Assembly: GCA_038503035.1 (NCBI GenBank)
Contig: JAVSML010001010.1
Location: 113,630 to 177,629 of the forward strand
From: Crocodylus rhombifer
Lineage: Eukaryota > Chordata > Crocodylia > Crocodylidae
Direction: 5' to 3'
Length of the DNA stretch: 64,000 nucleotides
In this document: one piece after another, positions 12,458-24,545 of the stretch
Layout: every line of letters begins with the position of its first letter
Position numbering within the stretch: position 1 is the stretch's first letter
The notes under the pieces: generated by a model
What the model was told of the DNA's origin: nothing
Databases searched by the model: none
Seen by the model: only the letters and a program-made list of their open reading frames with translations
Made by a program: the position numbers and the translations under genes

Positions 12458-13775
12458 CAGGGGTGGCCAGCCTGTGGTATGAGTGCCACAAGTGGCATGG
12501 GCAGCCTCTTTGTGTGGCACGTGGCAGATCCACAAGGGGACAAGCAGCACAGCAGAAGATAGGGCTGGGAGCAAAAGGCAGAACAGCAGTTTGGATAAAG
12601 GGGATTAAAGTAGTACTAGGGGAAGGTGAGGGGCTAATTTGTGGGATGCCTGCCAAAAAAGGTTGGTCCCATTCGTACAAGGGATGAATGCTGGATCTGT
12701 GGGTACATACGTGCTGAATATGTGAGTACAGTCCCACAAACATTTGTGGGGGTGGCAGGGAGGAAGGAGGCTGAGTGCTGGCCTTTATGTCCCATGGGAT
12801 AGTGGTGCAGGCCCTTGGACAGGTGGGACGCTGCAAGTCCTGCTGGGAGCATCCCTGGCTTCATGGCTACAGCAGCTACCCAGAGCCAGGGCCGGCTGCA
12901 GCCAGGAGGCTACAAACAGCTGCGGCCCTCCCAGCCCAGCCCCAGCTGTCTCCTGGCCTTGGGCTTCAGGAAGGTAGCAGGTACTGGCACTGTGCCTGTT
13001 GGGGCTGGCTGGCTGCAGCTGGGAGGCTACAAACAGCTGCTGCCTCCCAGCCCGGCCCCAACGGGCGCAGTGCCAGTACCTGCTACCTTCCTGGAGCCCA
13101 GGGCCAGGCTGGGAGGGCAGCAGCTGTTTGTAGCCTTCTGGCTGCATCCGGGCCCAGATTTGTGTAGCTGCTGATAGCCATGGAGCCTGGGCTTCTCCCA
13201 TGGAAGCCCTGCTGCAAGCAGCCTGGGCCCTGTGCCTATCAGCCTGGGCCAGTTGCAAATATCTGCTGGCTCCCAGCCCCAGCCCCAGCTGCCCCCCAGA
13301 CCCAGCTGTGGCCTCTGGGGAGACAGCATATACCAGCAATGCTCCCCGCTATGCTGCCCTCGCTGCTTCTGCGGAGCTGCGTTGGAACCTGGTGCAGCAG
13401 GGCACAGCGAAGGGTGCAGAAAGCTGCCTGCTCCAAGCTCCCCACTGCCTTGCCACACTTCCCAGTGTGCACAGGAGCAGCGTGGGCAGCAGCACAGGAT
13501 TGCGCCCCTTGCTGCTGCCCCCACCTGCAGGTTCTAGGTAGCTGCTGACAGCCACAGACCCTGGGCTGGGGGGCAGGGCCTTTGGGTGGAGGGCAAGGGG
13601 CAGCAGGGCTGGGGGGCAGGGGCTTTGGGTAGGGGGCACGGGGCACAAGCAGGGCATCCTGCCATATACCCCCGCCCTCATTTTGTTTTTCTGGCATGCT
13701 AGCACTCCAGCACCTTCCAAGCTAGGCATTGTGGGGGGGTTTGGCACTCCAGCCAAAAAACATTGCCTACCCCTG
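12458..13775. mobile_element. Non-autonomous hAT-like element, 1.3 kb
   Basis: It begins CAGGGGTGGCCAGCC and ends, read inward from the right, CAGGGGTAGGCAATG. Flanking octamers gcataggg (12450-12457) and gcctaggg (13776-13783) match at 7 of 8 positions, as expected of an 8-bp hAT target duplication. The interior is GC-rich with internal direct and inverted repeats, for example the TGGCTGCA/AGGCTACAAACAGCTG motifs at 12895-13150. No transposase frame is visible. The long open frames inside reflect GC-rich, stop-poor sequence. Confidence 0.8.
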
Positions 13776-14333
13776 GCCTAGGGTTTGATGGCACAGTCCT
13801 GCACAATGTCAACTCAGTTTCAGGAGCATATAGAATTTGCATTGCAACTTGAATCCGCCACCTCTAAAAGAAGGAAAGTGTATGTGTGCATGCCTGCACC
13901 TTCAAAAATTGCCTTTACTAAGGAGGGAGAGGGGACGAGCATTGGAGGAGATCAGTGCGGGGAGAGGGTCTCTCCCCTACCCAGGCAGTGAAGGATGGTT
14001 GGAAGTTCACTTCAGGGTCTGATTTCAGGATGCCTAAGTTAGCACCACACATGCTATTTCAGTGTGACTGTTGAAGTCAGCGTTATGGCAATGAGTGCAA
14101 CGGATTTGAGGTGACAGATAGGAGAGGAAGCCCTTTTCTTTCCCCAAAGAAAATACTTCCTAACAGGAATGAAACGGTGATCAGTATTTTGACACCAAGG
14201 TGACCTATGTGCCAGTTCAAAGCGTTGTGATTCAGTGGGTGGCTTGTTCTGGGTTGGTTTGTGAAACATGCTCAGTATTAACCATTTCCACAACTGATTC
14301 TAATGCTGTGGCCCACTTTTTGTTTTACTAATT
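13776..14333. other. Intron 1 stretch without recognised features
   Basis: Unremarkable sequence between two DNA elements. No coding or repeat signal recognised. Confidence 0.45.
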
Positions 14334-15642
14334 CAGTGGTTGTTGACTGGGAGTAAGCATACCCCTAGGGTTATTTTAAAAGGTTCTAGGGGGTACACAG
14401 ACCTAATGTGGCCAATAAATGCCATGTGTGTGCACAACTGCAGCACAGCATGCAGGCAGCCCTGGTGAGTATGTTGTGGGAGGGGAGGGGACAGATCGAG
14501 GCCCCAGTGGTGGGGGGGGAGTGGGGCTGGGGCAGGTCACAGGAGCAAGCTGTGCAGGAGCAGCTCCTGCAGCTACATACACCCCTTGGAGGGCACAGGG
14601 GCGTGTGCCCCGGGATCTGTGCGGAAGAAGGCAGGCTGCCGCTGCAGGCTGCAACTGGCACTCAGTGGGGGCTGGGCTGTGCTGCACTCTGGGTGGGTGG
14701 CGGCAGTGCTGGAAGGAGGGGCCACCCTAAAATGCACCATAGCCACCCCCCCCCCCAGCTGTCTCCCAGCACATCACAGCCCAGTGCCGGCCCAAGCCTG
14801 CAGCAGCAGCCTGCCCCACCCCACACAGATCTGAGGGCATGCACCCTTGTGCCCTCCTGGGAGTACATACAGCAGCAGGAGCTGGGACAGAGCACAGGAC
14901 AGGTGGAGGATAGTGCCTCCCATCACTTTGTGCACCCTGGGAGGGTACTGGGGCGTGTGCCCCCAGATCTGTATGGAGCAGGGCAGGATGATGCCGCTGG
15001 CTAGAACTGGGGCTAGGTCAGGCTGTGCTCGGGGCAGGTGGCAGCGATGCTGGGAGGGGCCTGCAGGGGGCTGTAGCCATCCCACAATTCTCTGTAGCTC
15101 CCAACCCTCCCTCCCAGCACCACTGCCACCCACCCTGAGCACAGCGCAGCCCAGCCCCCACCAGGAACAGCAGCCCACCCTCCCCTGCGCTGATCGGGGG
15201 GCACACACCTCCATGCCCTCCCAGGGATGCACACAGCTGCGGGAGCTGCCCTCTGTGCAGCTCAGTCCTGCGCCTCTCCCCGGCTGAGCAGCCCCAGCCC
15301 CAGCCCCACTCTGTCCCTCACCACTAGGCCAGTCCACACTTGTCCCATGCACAGATCCACAAATCTGGGGGCACACCCCCCATGCCCTCCTGGGATGTGT
15401 GCACCTGCGGGAGCCACCACCCCTTCCCTGTGCTCCCTGAATGAGACACTCACTGCTCCATCTTGTGCTCTGCCCGGGCTGGGCAGCCCCAGCCCTACTC
15501 CCTACCTCACTTCAGGGACCTCAATTTGCAGACACCCGCCCCACACCCTGGTAAAAACAGGGGTGGGGGAAACATAAAGGGTACATGAGCTGGAACTTTG
15601 AGAGAGAAGTGGTATGCCTTTTAAAAAAAGTGAAAACCCCTG
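14334..15642. mobile_element. Non-autonomous hAT-like element with exact target duplication
   Basis: The element is flanked by an exact 8-bp direct repeat, TACTAATT (14326-14333 and 15643-15650). Its ends are CAGTGGTTGTTGACTGGGAG and, inward from the right, CAGGGGTTTTCACTTTTTTT. The interior contains alternating forward and inverted copies of a GC-rich module with GGGGGCACAC, GCGTGTGCCCC and AGATCTG motifs, at about 14570-14700, 14800-14880, 14930-15050, 15180-15260 and 15350-15430. No transposase is encoded. The last element of the window, from 63804, has the same terminus. Confidence 0.88.
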
Positions 15643-16191
15643 TACTAATTAAATAACCTTGTCTGTGTTATCCTGCCTTTGGTCTATGTTCTCCGATTGT
15701 TCTCAAGAGTCCAAGTTCTTGCTTGCTTGCATTCAGTGGTCTGGGTCCATACTCTGTTTCTTTCCTGACACTCTTACAGGGCGTTGGTGCCTTTCAAATT
15801 TCTCTGTGGTTCTGAGAAACTTGTGTGCAAACTGCCTAGCATGAAATAGTCCAAATAAGACATTCCAGTTCAGCTCCAGCCTCTTTCTCTATTTGTTTGG
15901 CAAATATTTGACAAGCATGCCAAAATCGTAGTTTCACTGACCAATCTGTCAGTTAACAGTGGACTTCAGGGTGGGTAGGGAGTATGCAACGATATTTTAG
16001 CCTAGAATTGATCTGTTTGTTGTAATTTTTTATGCATTGAGAATTTTCAAATCCTTTTATGTATGCAACTTTTTAATTGATTAGGTTGATTTTCTTTTTT
16101 CCTATGCCTGCCTTAACATTTAGCAAATGGCCTTTGTTCCCAGATTCCCATATGAATTCTCAGCGGACCAAAATCTGCAGTGACTTTAGGT
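15643..16191. other. Intron 1 stretch without recognised features
   Basis: AT-rich sequence between two hAT-like insertions. No feature recognised beyond the flanking target duplications. Confidence 0.45.
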
Positions 16192-17237
16192 CTGGGCAGG
16201 CAATTATTTTGGGTTGATGGGCCACTTAATGAGTTTTGGGAAGGCATCAGGGCTGCAAAGGTAGCCCTGCCCTTTGGCAGGTGCCCCGCCCCCTGGTTGT
16301 CATCTTGTGACCAGAAGTCTTGGCCCCTAACCCCTGACCTTTGCCTCTTGGAGTCTCTCCCCTTACCCAGGAAGCACTCCTTTTGGGGAAAGGGGCAGTT
16401 TGCTTGTATATTGTCTGGAGGGGTGGGGAGACATAGTTGGGGAGTATGTGCTTGGGGGGATGTGTGGGTATGGTGCAAGTGCAATGTGTGGGTATAGTTG
16501 AGGGACAGGAGGACTTGCTGGAGCCTGGTGCAGGGGGAGCCCAGCACTTCCCCGGGCAGTGGCAGCAGCAGCTGTCCTTGCTGCAGCAGGGAGGGAGGGG
16601 AAGCTGCAGGCTTGAGAGCAGGGTAGGATCTGCCTGCAGTTTACTCTGGTCCTGCTCATGCAGGGCAGGAGAGCATATGTGGATGGGGGGTGGGGCTTGA
16701 TAGAGCTCAGCTGCTCACAAAGCCCTGATGGTCAGGCAGGGACAGAGGGGAGGGACAAGCAGGTGCAGGAGCCAGCCTGCACTTGGTGCAGCCCTGCTGG
16801 GCAGGTAGGTAAGAGAGAGGCAACAGCAACAGGAGCCATTGCAGGCTCGGCTGCAGCCCCGCCAGGCATGTGTGCGACAGAGACTAAGAGAGCTGATGAT
16901 GCCAGGCTTGGCTCCCTGTCTCCCCTCCCCTCTCACAGGGGCTTCTGTTGCTGCCGGCAGTGGCAGCTGTTTTCCTGCCCTTTCCTAAGTTGCTGGAGTT
17001 TGGGGGAGCCCTGCAGTTTCCTGGGCAGTGGCAGCAGCAGGAGCCCTGCTCAGAAGCTGTGCCTGCTGGCAAGAGAGGCTGCGAGCACAGCACGCTCCAC
17101 CTGGGGAGGGACTGAGCCGCAGGCAGAGCGCAGCAGCCGGTAGGGCCAGATGCAGTTAATTGGTGGGTGCCTGCCTGCAGGCCAGATCCAGTTGGCGGGC
17201 TGGATTCAGCCCGTGGGCCATATTTTGCCCACCCATG
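16192..17237. mobile_element. Non-autonomous hAT-like element with exact target duplication
   Basis: Flanked by the exact octamer CTTTAGGT (16184-16191 and 17238-17245). Ends are CTGGGCAGGCAATTATTTTG and, inward from the right, CATGGGTGGGCAAAATATGG. Both outer parts match the 189-bp element at 11379-11567. The interior is GC-rich and purine-rich, with GGCAGCAGCAG-type runs, and encodes no transposase. Confidence 0.87.
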
Positions 17238-18229
17238 CTTTAGGTTAAACTTAAGTAGTCTCACTGTATTCAGGAGTAGTCATTAAGCAGCGTAGTGGTG
17301 ATTGTCTAGTAAAGTCCCAATCTCCCACCTGGTTCCATGCACATAAATTCTTGTTTCCAGGCAGAGTCCCACTGAAATCAGTGCAGCTCTGTGTCAGGGT
17401 TAGAGTCTGCATAGGCAGATCTGGCTGCAGGCTTGGACTATGAGACTGGAAAGATTTCTGACCTTCATCTTTGAGCCAGGCAACAGGACACTCATGTCAA
17501 TTCTTCCTTATCAACCATATGATGCGTTTGCACCTGGCAAGCAGGATTAAATGTTCCTTTATTTTGGAGAGTATCCTTTCTTTTTGCCATTTCCTTTGGG
17601 ATGACCAGTGAATTCAAGAGAAATGTGAGGACCTCAATAGACAGACCATGGGACAAGAGAATCTTCCTGTATCACCAAGTACAAGTCCAGGAATGGTTCA
17701 GCCTTTTCATGCACTACTTTACAATGCTAAAACTATTATGCACCTATAGGAGCCTGACGGTGGGGGGGCAATTATAGCATGGTCTGAAGGAAGTCATGAA
17801 TAGACTCTGGCATGGGAGGTGTTGCAAGAGCTAAATGTATGGTTTCCTGTCTTGCTGGGTTATTCCTTTCTGCCCAAGGTATTTAAGGATGTGTCTACAC
17901 AAGTTGTGCTGCATTTAAGTATTCCATTCAGATCTGAAGATCTACTGCCAATGTGGACACGGTTATGCCAGTATACAGTGATGCTGATGCCCCTAATTGA
18001 CAGAGCTGTGCCTGTGAAACATTTTATTTGAAAACCAGGCTTAAAAAGTGTCCTGCAAATACCAGCAGTTCTAGCCAGCCTGTGAAGTGTTCCCCATAGA
18101 AAACACACCTGTAGACAGCTGCAGTTTGGTGGTTTGGCACATTGCTACAGGTTGGAAGGACTGCTTGGCCAGATCCTACCCTGACGCTGTCTGATGCAAT
18201 CCCTGCTGGCGACAGTCTGCATGTCAGGA
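17238..18229. other. Intron 1 stretch with possible small DNA element
   Basis: Mostly unremarkable. At 17888-18120 the ends GTGTCTACACAAG and, read inward from the right, CTGTCTACAGGTGTG form weak inverted repeats that could mark a MITE. The TCTACACAAG motif recurs at 31086. No exon signal was seen. Confidence 0.4.
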
Positions 18230-18726
18230 TCAGTTTGCCCTGCTCTCAGCTTTCAGGAGGGATGTGGCCAGCATTGAGAGGGTCCAGAGGAAGGTCACTC
18301 ACATGATCAGGGGCAGCAGGGCAGGTCCTACAAGGAGAGGCTATGGGACCTGAACCTATTCAGCCTCCACAAGAGAAGGCTGAGAGGGGACTTGGTGGCC
18401 ATCTATGAACTTACCAGGGGGGGCCAGCAGGGAATGGGAGCACCCTGTTCCCTCGAGCACCTCCCGGAGTAACAAGAAATAATGGCCATAAGTTGTTTGA
18501 GAGTAGGCTCAGGGTGGACATTAGAAGACACTACTTCATAGTCAGGGCGGTCAGGATCTGGAACCAAGTTCCAAGAGAAGTGGTGCTGGCTCCTACCTTG
18601 GGGGTCTTTAAGAGGAGGCTTGATAATTACCTAGGTGGGGTCATATGAGCCCAGTATTCACTCCTGCCCGCTCCTGTTAGACTTGATGATCTGCTCAGGT
18701 CCCTTCCAACCCTACATCTATGAAAC
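18230..18726 (+). mobile_element. CR1 LINE, 3' end, plus strand
   Basis: Matches the 3' end of CR1 in sense orientation. The decoded fragment contains SIERVQRKVTHMIRG, corresponding to [14 protein letters not shown] in other copies, then a [14 protein letters not shown] region broken by stops. It ends with GGTCCCTTCCAACCCTA and TCTATGAAAC, the typical CR1 tail. Strongly 5' truncated. Confidence 0.9.
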
Positions 18727-18779
18727 TAACCTGGGGGCAGCTGGCTGAGGCTGCCCAGGGCTGGGTGGTCTCTGAGCAC

Positions 18780-19335
18780 TTTAATTAAAGCAGCTCTCTG
18801 AGCTGCTCTAACAAAAGTGCTGCCTCCCTAACTCCTGGAGGCTTCCTTCCTGCCAGGGGAAGGACGGTGATGCACACAGCAGGGGGAAGTGGCTCCCCTG
18901 GCCCCTGGGGCACAGATGCCCAGGCCCTGAGGGCTGAGTCACTCTAGGCTGGGCCGGGCAGCTCAGCTCTGCCTGTCCTTCCCTGCCCCAGTCACGTCTC
19001 CAGCATTTGGTGCCTTTTACAGCACCCACCCTAGCCCCAGCCTGCAGTCTGTGCTGCACCAGCACCTAGGACACCGTGGCAGCTGCTGCACTCCAGCTCA
19101 GCCCAGCCCAGCCCAGCTTGCCAGTGAGGAAATGGGGATGTACCTGGAGTTATCCCAGCTCATGGGAGGGAACCCAGGCATCTAAAGGGTGGGGGGGAGG
19201 CAGCATAATTAAATTATTGGAAAACATTATTGGCCAAAAGAAACTGATAGCTGCTAATATTAATTTTCCTTTTATTATCCCGTCAGATACACAACTGATA
19301 TATCAGTTCACGTATACACATGGGCTTCTTTATCA
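18780..19335. repeat. Palindrome plus GC-rich repeat remnant
   Basis: It opens with an imperfect 17-3-17 palindrome (18780-18816) of the same design as 2022-2058, including the GCAGCTC TCT GAGCTGC core. A GC-rich stretch runs to about 19200, followed by an AT-rich end (19205-19335) resembling the terminus at 905-1006. Boundaries and family are uncertain. Confidence 0.5.
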
Positions 19336-20307
19336 ATGTCCTACCGTTTCCCAGTCACCTTGACAGTACTGTGGAAAGCAGATGGCGTAAATCAGTCTGG
19401 AAAGTTTACCGAGTAAACAATAGACTTTACATAAGGCCTGTGCTAATGTGAAAGTAGAGAACAAACACAACAGACCTCTTCCTCTATAGCAAAATGTGTC
19501 AGGCTTCTGCTTCAGTTGGAAGTGACCATATTAGGCTATTGTGCAGCGTGGTCTTCTGATTTCTAAATGAAATCTTGCTGTTGCATTGAAGTGGCAAGCA
19601 GGATATTTAGTTGATCAATTTTAGTCTGGTTTTACATTTTGTACTTCTCAGTTATTTTTCTAAAGCGAAGATTAATTCTCTGACTAGTATTGTACTAGCT
19701 GTAAAGGTATATTTACCGCTATTCTATGGCTTAATGTGCCTGTAGTTGTATTCTTAACTTTTGCTTTTGTATTGTTTGTTAGAAAAATGGTGACTTTTTA
19801 ACCCATGTTTAATATCAAACAGCGCTTGGAAGGAAATGGAATTAAGTTTAAATGCATCAAAATAGAAATACACCAGAAAACAAATTTTAAAATGTTACTG
19901 GGACTTTATTTGTTTTTATTGAAAACATGGATAGGGAGAGGAAACTGCATTGCTTTTAAGAACTAATGTACTAAACAAAGCAGTATAATTCATCACAAGT
20001 GAACTGAACTGCTAGATTTAGTTTGCCTCACCCTTCAAGACTTTAGAACTAGTAAATTTCACCTGCCTCCTATTTAATTTTATTTAAGAGATTGCAGAAG
20101 AAAATCACGCTGTCTTGTTCTCTGAACCTGTAATGAGCTAGTTCTTGATCTTAACTAGTTGAATAAAGTGAACTGAAGAAAATACTGTCTTTTACCCCTG
20201 GAAAAATAGCTACTACAAAAATTATGGTTTCAGATGTTCAGCCAGTGTCTTCCACTGATTCAGTGACTTGACTTTCTTTAAAACTTCAGTGGCAAACATT
20301 GACTGCC

Positions 20308-20344
<37 letters not shown>

Positions 20345-21454
20345 TAATTTTAGATACATTTTTACTAGCTTACTCAAATGTAGTTCTTAGTATGAGTTGT
20401 CATCATTTCAGATTTAACTTTACATTTAATAACAACAGTTTTAAAATTTATTTTTAATTATAAAATAATTGCTTTTTTAATCTTTGTTGCTATTATCAAA
20501 TATTGCATATCTTCTTTTTTTTTTTTAAACACAACCCCCATCCTGTTTTATCACTGGACCTCTCTGATGTTTGGACTCCTTTTTAGAAGAAGCCAGCTTT
20601 CCCCAAACTTGATATCTGGGCACAGGTTTTTTTCTGGATTAAAACTGGCAGCACTTCACTCTTACACCCAGAAAAGCTATGTATGTGTGTGTTTTTCAAA
20701 AAATACGACATGTTTGATTCTCCTGCCAGCAGATATCATACCAGAGCTGAGATGTACTGTTAAATAAAGGACTTAAAATGCATCTTTAAGCCAAGGATTA
20801 GTCTTTACAATAAAGAAGTAAGTGATAGAATGTCCAGGGAAATTAAAATGTTTGGCTCATGCTTCTGTTTCCTTCTGGAATTTATGTCTAATTGGTGTCC
20901 ATTCATTCTTTTATATGGAGATCACTCCTTTTGGCTGATGCAGACAGCAGAGGTACACTTTTTAAGCAAGTTATGGTGTTTATGATGTTGGTGGAGGCTT
21001 AGATGAATGAATCCTGGATGTTATTTGTATTGTTTGGTTCAATGATGTGGTCAGTGTTGATGAAAGGATACAGCTGGCATCTGGTTCTGTAGCGAGACCT
21101 AGTGACTTAGTGAAAATTGGAGTTGGATAGTCTACTGCTTAAGGGGTAATGGTTGTGAGAAACATTTGTTTCCCCAGCTTGAGGGACATGCCCCTTCTTT
21201 GCTTTTGTTCCCTAGTAATCCTGCGGAAGTGCCAGGACCATCTTGATACGACTACGTCATGTCCCTGGCTCTCTCAATGAGGGATACATTCCGTCAAATC
21301 CCACCTATGCTCTCTGATACCTGTGTCATCATTTTTTCAAAGCCTTGTTCTAGTCAGAAAGGTTTGGAGGAGTTTGAAATGACCCAGGAGTTCTGATTCT
21401 GATCCTCCTGGTATCAGGATGCATCAAATATCAGAGTAACACTTAAAATATGTG
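19336..21454. other. Intron 1, AT-rich stretch without genes
   Basis: Strongly AT-rich sequence with homopolymer runs and the AT microsatellite at 20311-20339. No exon, RNA or mobile element recognised. Confidence 0.5.
20311..20339. repeat. (AT)n microsatellite
   Basis: Uninterrupted AT dinucleotide tract of 29 nt. Confidence 0.97.
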
Positions 21455-21939
21455 CAGGTAGTCCTCGAATTTACAACAGTTGGTTCCTGAAAACCATGTC
21501 TTAAGTCAAAACTTTGCAGCTTGGAACCAATTTTCCCATAAGAACAATGTTATAAAATGTGGGGTTGGTTCCTGAACCAAGGCCCGATACCCTATTTTCA
21601 CCAAAAATACCCCAGAATTTTGTACTCGATCAATTATAGATGAGTAATATAGCTACATTAATGTATTTATATTGTAAATAGCAATCATATTGAATTGGAA
21701 GAACTTCTTTGAGGTGACTGCTGGACTTTTTGAAGGGTTCTTGGCTACAGTCTTCTCAGGAGTCTTGTCTGGTTTCTTAAAGAAAGTATCCAAGGAAGTT
21801 TGAACAGATGTTCTCCAGGGAGATGAGCAACACAGTGAACTTGTTCACGGGCATGGCATGTCATGCCATGGTGTCAATTTACAAGCGTCACAAGTGCCAT
21901 TTGTTGTAACTTGAAATGATTTAAGTCAAGGACTACCTG
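21455..21939. mobile_element. Non-autonomous DNA transposon (CAGGTAGTCC termini)
   Basis: Left end CAGGTAGTCCTCGAATTTAC. The right end, read inward, is CAGGTAGTCCTTGACTTAAA. The first 11 bases are identical, and TG (left) and TA (right) flank the ends. The family also occurs at the start of the window. A pogo/Tigger-type TA duplication is possible but the left dinucleotide does not match, so the class is tentative. Confidence 0.7.
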
Positions 21940-23489
21940 TATTTCCAAATATACTTTGTTCATTTATATGTTGGACATGTTTTCATTTCCAAGATTTCTT
22001 TTACGCTTAAGGCCCCAATACTGCCAACTTCTCCGTTTGCTATATGAAGAAGCCCATTGTCTTTTAGCATCTGCAGGGTGAGTGTCCCTGGGGTCATATT
22101 TGATGTAATTAAAATTGCAGGTAAAAGCCTTGTACCACGAAAGAACAGTGGGAGTCTACAACAGACCTTGCATTTCAGAGCTTTAGATATGTTGTTCCTA
22201 GTGATTCATTATTGTAATTCCTACAGTAACTTGTCTGACCAGGCAAAAAAAATCCTGTTTGCTTGTATCCATTCCTTCCCTCTCCCCTCCCCCCTTTATT
22301 TTTGTCTACAAAGCTGTGGACAAGCTTTTAAGTGACTGAAGTTAGTGGTTTCCTTAATATTGACCTTATGAGATTATAGAGCCATGAAGAAAATGCTCAG
22401 TGTTGCTCTGTTCCTCCCCACTTTATCCTAATGGATATTCAATTAGGGGTAACGGAAGCTGGATGTGTCCAAGAACAGCAAGTTTGGAATACTCACTAGG
22501 ATAGTGTGTAAGAAAGAATGAGTAACTGGGGCCAAGCAGTAGTGGATTTTATATCTCTACCATTCAGATAAGGAGCTGCATGTGTTCAAGAGAAATTGTA
22601 TATGAAATGGCACCCACTTTGACACTAACAGCGTTCACTGGCACGTGGGAATAGGTTGAGGTCAGAAGCTAGTTTGAGAATGAAATCAATGTGAGGAAAT
22701 GACATCAATATTTTTAGAAAATCTTTTTCCCCCACTGTAGGCTTTACTGCAAATATCTGCTTATCTCAGACAGCATGGCTGCCAATTAAGTAATGTAGGC
22801 ACACTGAAGACGTATTATTTGGTTATTCTGCGTATGCCTGAAGTGCAGCCATATGGCACTGTTTGTTCTTTATTGTACCAGAGCTGCCACGTATTCACCT
22901 CCTTTAGTTTTTCTTGCTTGGGGCGGGTTAATTTCTTCTTCATCTATTCCTTCTACTTCCTGTTGTGAGTTTTCACACCACCTTTTTTTTTCTGTATGTT
23001 TACATGCAATCCAGCCCAACTGCACGTCTAGAAAAAACAGTTAAAGAGTTTAGTTTCAACACTATATATTAGAGAAGCTGTTGACATAGCACCACAAAAA
23101 ATGGAAAAATATGACACTAAAATATATTTGTAAGATTAATCTTTCCTAATTTAAATTTGGAAAACTAAATGTCCCTCTCTTTGAATGTATTTAGGAAAGT
23201 AACAAGAAAACATTAAAGCATATTTTTCTGTAGCAAAGTTACATTAAGCAAATAAGGCAGAGTGGTGTTTGGGTGGAAGAGGTAATTTTCAAATATTGAA
23301 GAAGAAATGGTGAGGGAAATCCAAAGAATGGTGGTGTTTTATAGAGGCAGGCAACATTACTGATGCAACCTCATTGCCATTAACCTTCCTAATCACTGAC
23401 AAACCCATATCAACCAACTGAGCTTTGCATAATGGAGAGAGAACAAGCTGGAAAAGCAAAGACAATGCATTGCAGTTTAAATCTTGCTA
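21940..23489. other. Intron 1 stretch without recognised features
   Basis: About 1.5 kb of AT-rich intronic sequence. No exon or repeat recognised. Confidence 0.45.
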
Positions 23490-23885
23490 AGCCAAGTGCA
23501 GCCCTGGCCCAACCCTCGCCAGGAAGAGGCTGGCACAGCCCCTGGCCCAAGCCCGCAGTGGGCCGCCAACCCTTGCCCTGTGCACAAATTTGGGGGGGCA
23601 CATGCCTTCCCTGGCATGTGTGCAGTGGCAGAAACCACCCCTCCCCATGTCCCCCTCTTCCCCCCCCCCCAATGAACCACCCATGGCTCAGTTCCTCGCC
23701 CTGTCCTGGCAGGGCAGTGCCTTCCCCTACTCCAGCCCCACTCCCTCCCTCACCAGGAGGGCCTTCATCTTCTCCCCCATGCCCCCCCCCCCAGACTTAC
23801 CGGCTGAAGCTGCTTTCCAAGCTGCAGGGCTGCGTAGCAGATTGGTGTCAGCCAGTATGGCCATCAGTATAGTGCAAAAAAATCT
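23490..23885. mobile_element. GC-rich DNA element core
   Basis: Contains GTGCACAAATTTGGGGGGGC near 23580 and a C-rich run ending AGACTTACCGGCTG near 23795-23810. Both are shared with 42235-42480 and with several other elements in the window. The ends were not determined. Confidence 0.5.
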
Positions 23886-24019
23886 TTATTGGTGCTAGTT
23901 TTAGAACTGTTCATCTTAAGCAGAAACAACTCACTATAGCCTAGTAAGCAAGAAGAAAGACCACAGACCAGGGCAAAAGTAATATTTTGACTATTTAATT
24001 ACACTAACTATGTACCTGT

Positions 24020-24545
24020 ATATAAATATACTAGCAAATTGCCCGTCATGAGTTTGATGGGCCACCTGCAGTCCACTATACCACCCAGCACCCTGTGGTG
24101 TTGCCGCTCTGCCTCCAGCCCCATGTCCTCCCCCACCCCCTGTGTCCAGCTCCATGTGCCCCCCCACACACTCTGCCGCTCCACGCTGCACCACCGCCAG
24201 CTCCCAGGAGTGGCAGGGAAGGGGAGCTTGCACGCGGCAGCAGCTGCTGACACAGAGCAGGCAACATGCCTCCCTCCCTGCTGCCTCTCCCTCTCTGCTG
24301 TTTGTTGTCAGGGCTGGGCAGCAGTGGTGTCAGCTTGGGGGGGCGCTGCGCCAGAAACACCCCCTTCCCCTCCTCTCCTTCCGTCTTCGCAGCCTCCCCC
24401 TCCTTGCCGGCTGTTGTTAGGGGTGGCGTAGGGGCTTCCTCGCCCCCCTCTGTTCATAAAGCTCCGGGCCCTTGCACCCAATCAGCGCACATCCTCTCGG
24501 TGGTGCACGAGCAGTTGGCGTTATATGGACAGATAGACTAATGCT
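24020..24545. repeat. Unclassified GC-rich repeat (ACTAGCAAATTGCCCG end)
   Basis: A GC-rich body is bounded by the AT-rich starts TATACTAGCAAATTGCCCGT (about 24026-24045) and AGACTAATGCTTTTATTCTA (about 24534-24553). Composition changes sharply at both edges, which suggests an insertion. I could not assign a family. Confidence 0.45.

Noticed and set aside
12775..13697. Open frames of 130-184 codons rich in Ala, Gly, Gln
   Set aside because: They are contained in the hAT-like element at 12458-13775. No transposase motifs are visible and several frames are open at once, as expected from composition.
14386..15376. Long overlapping open frames on both strands at 14.4-15.4 kb
   Set aside because: They lie inside a non-autonomous DNA element and reflect GC-rich, stop-poor repeats rather than a protein.
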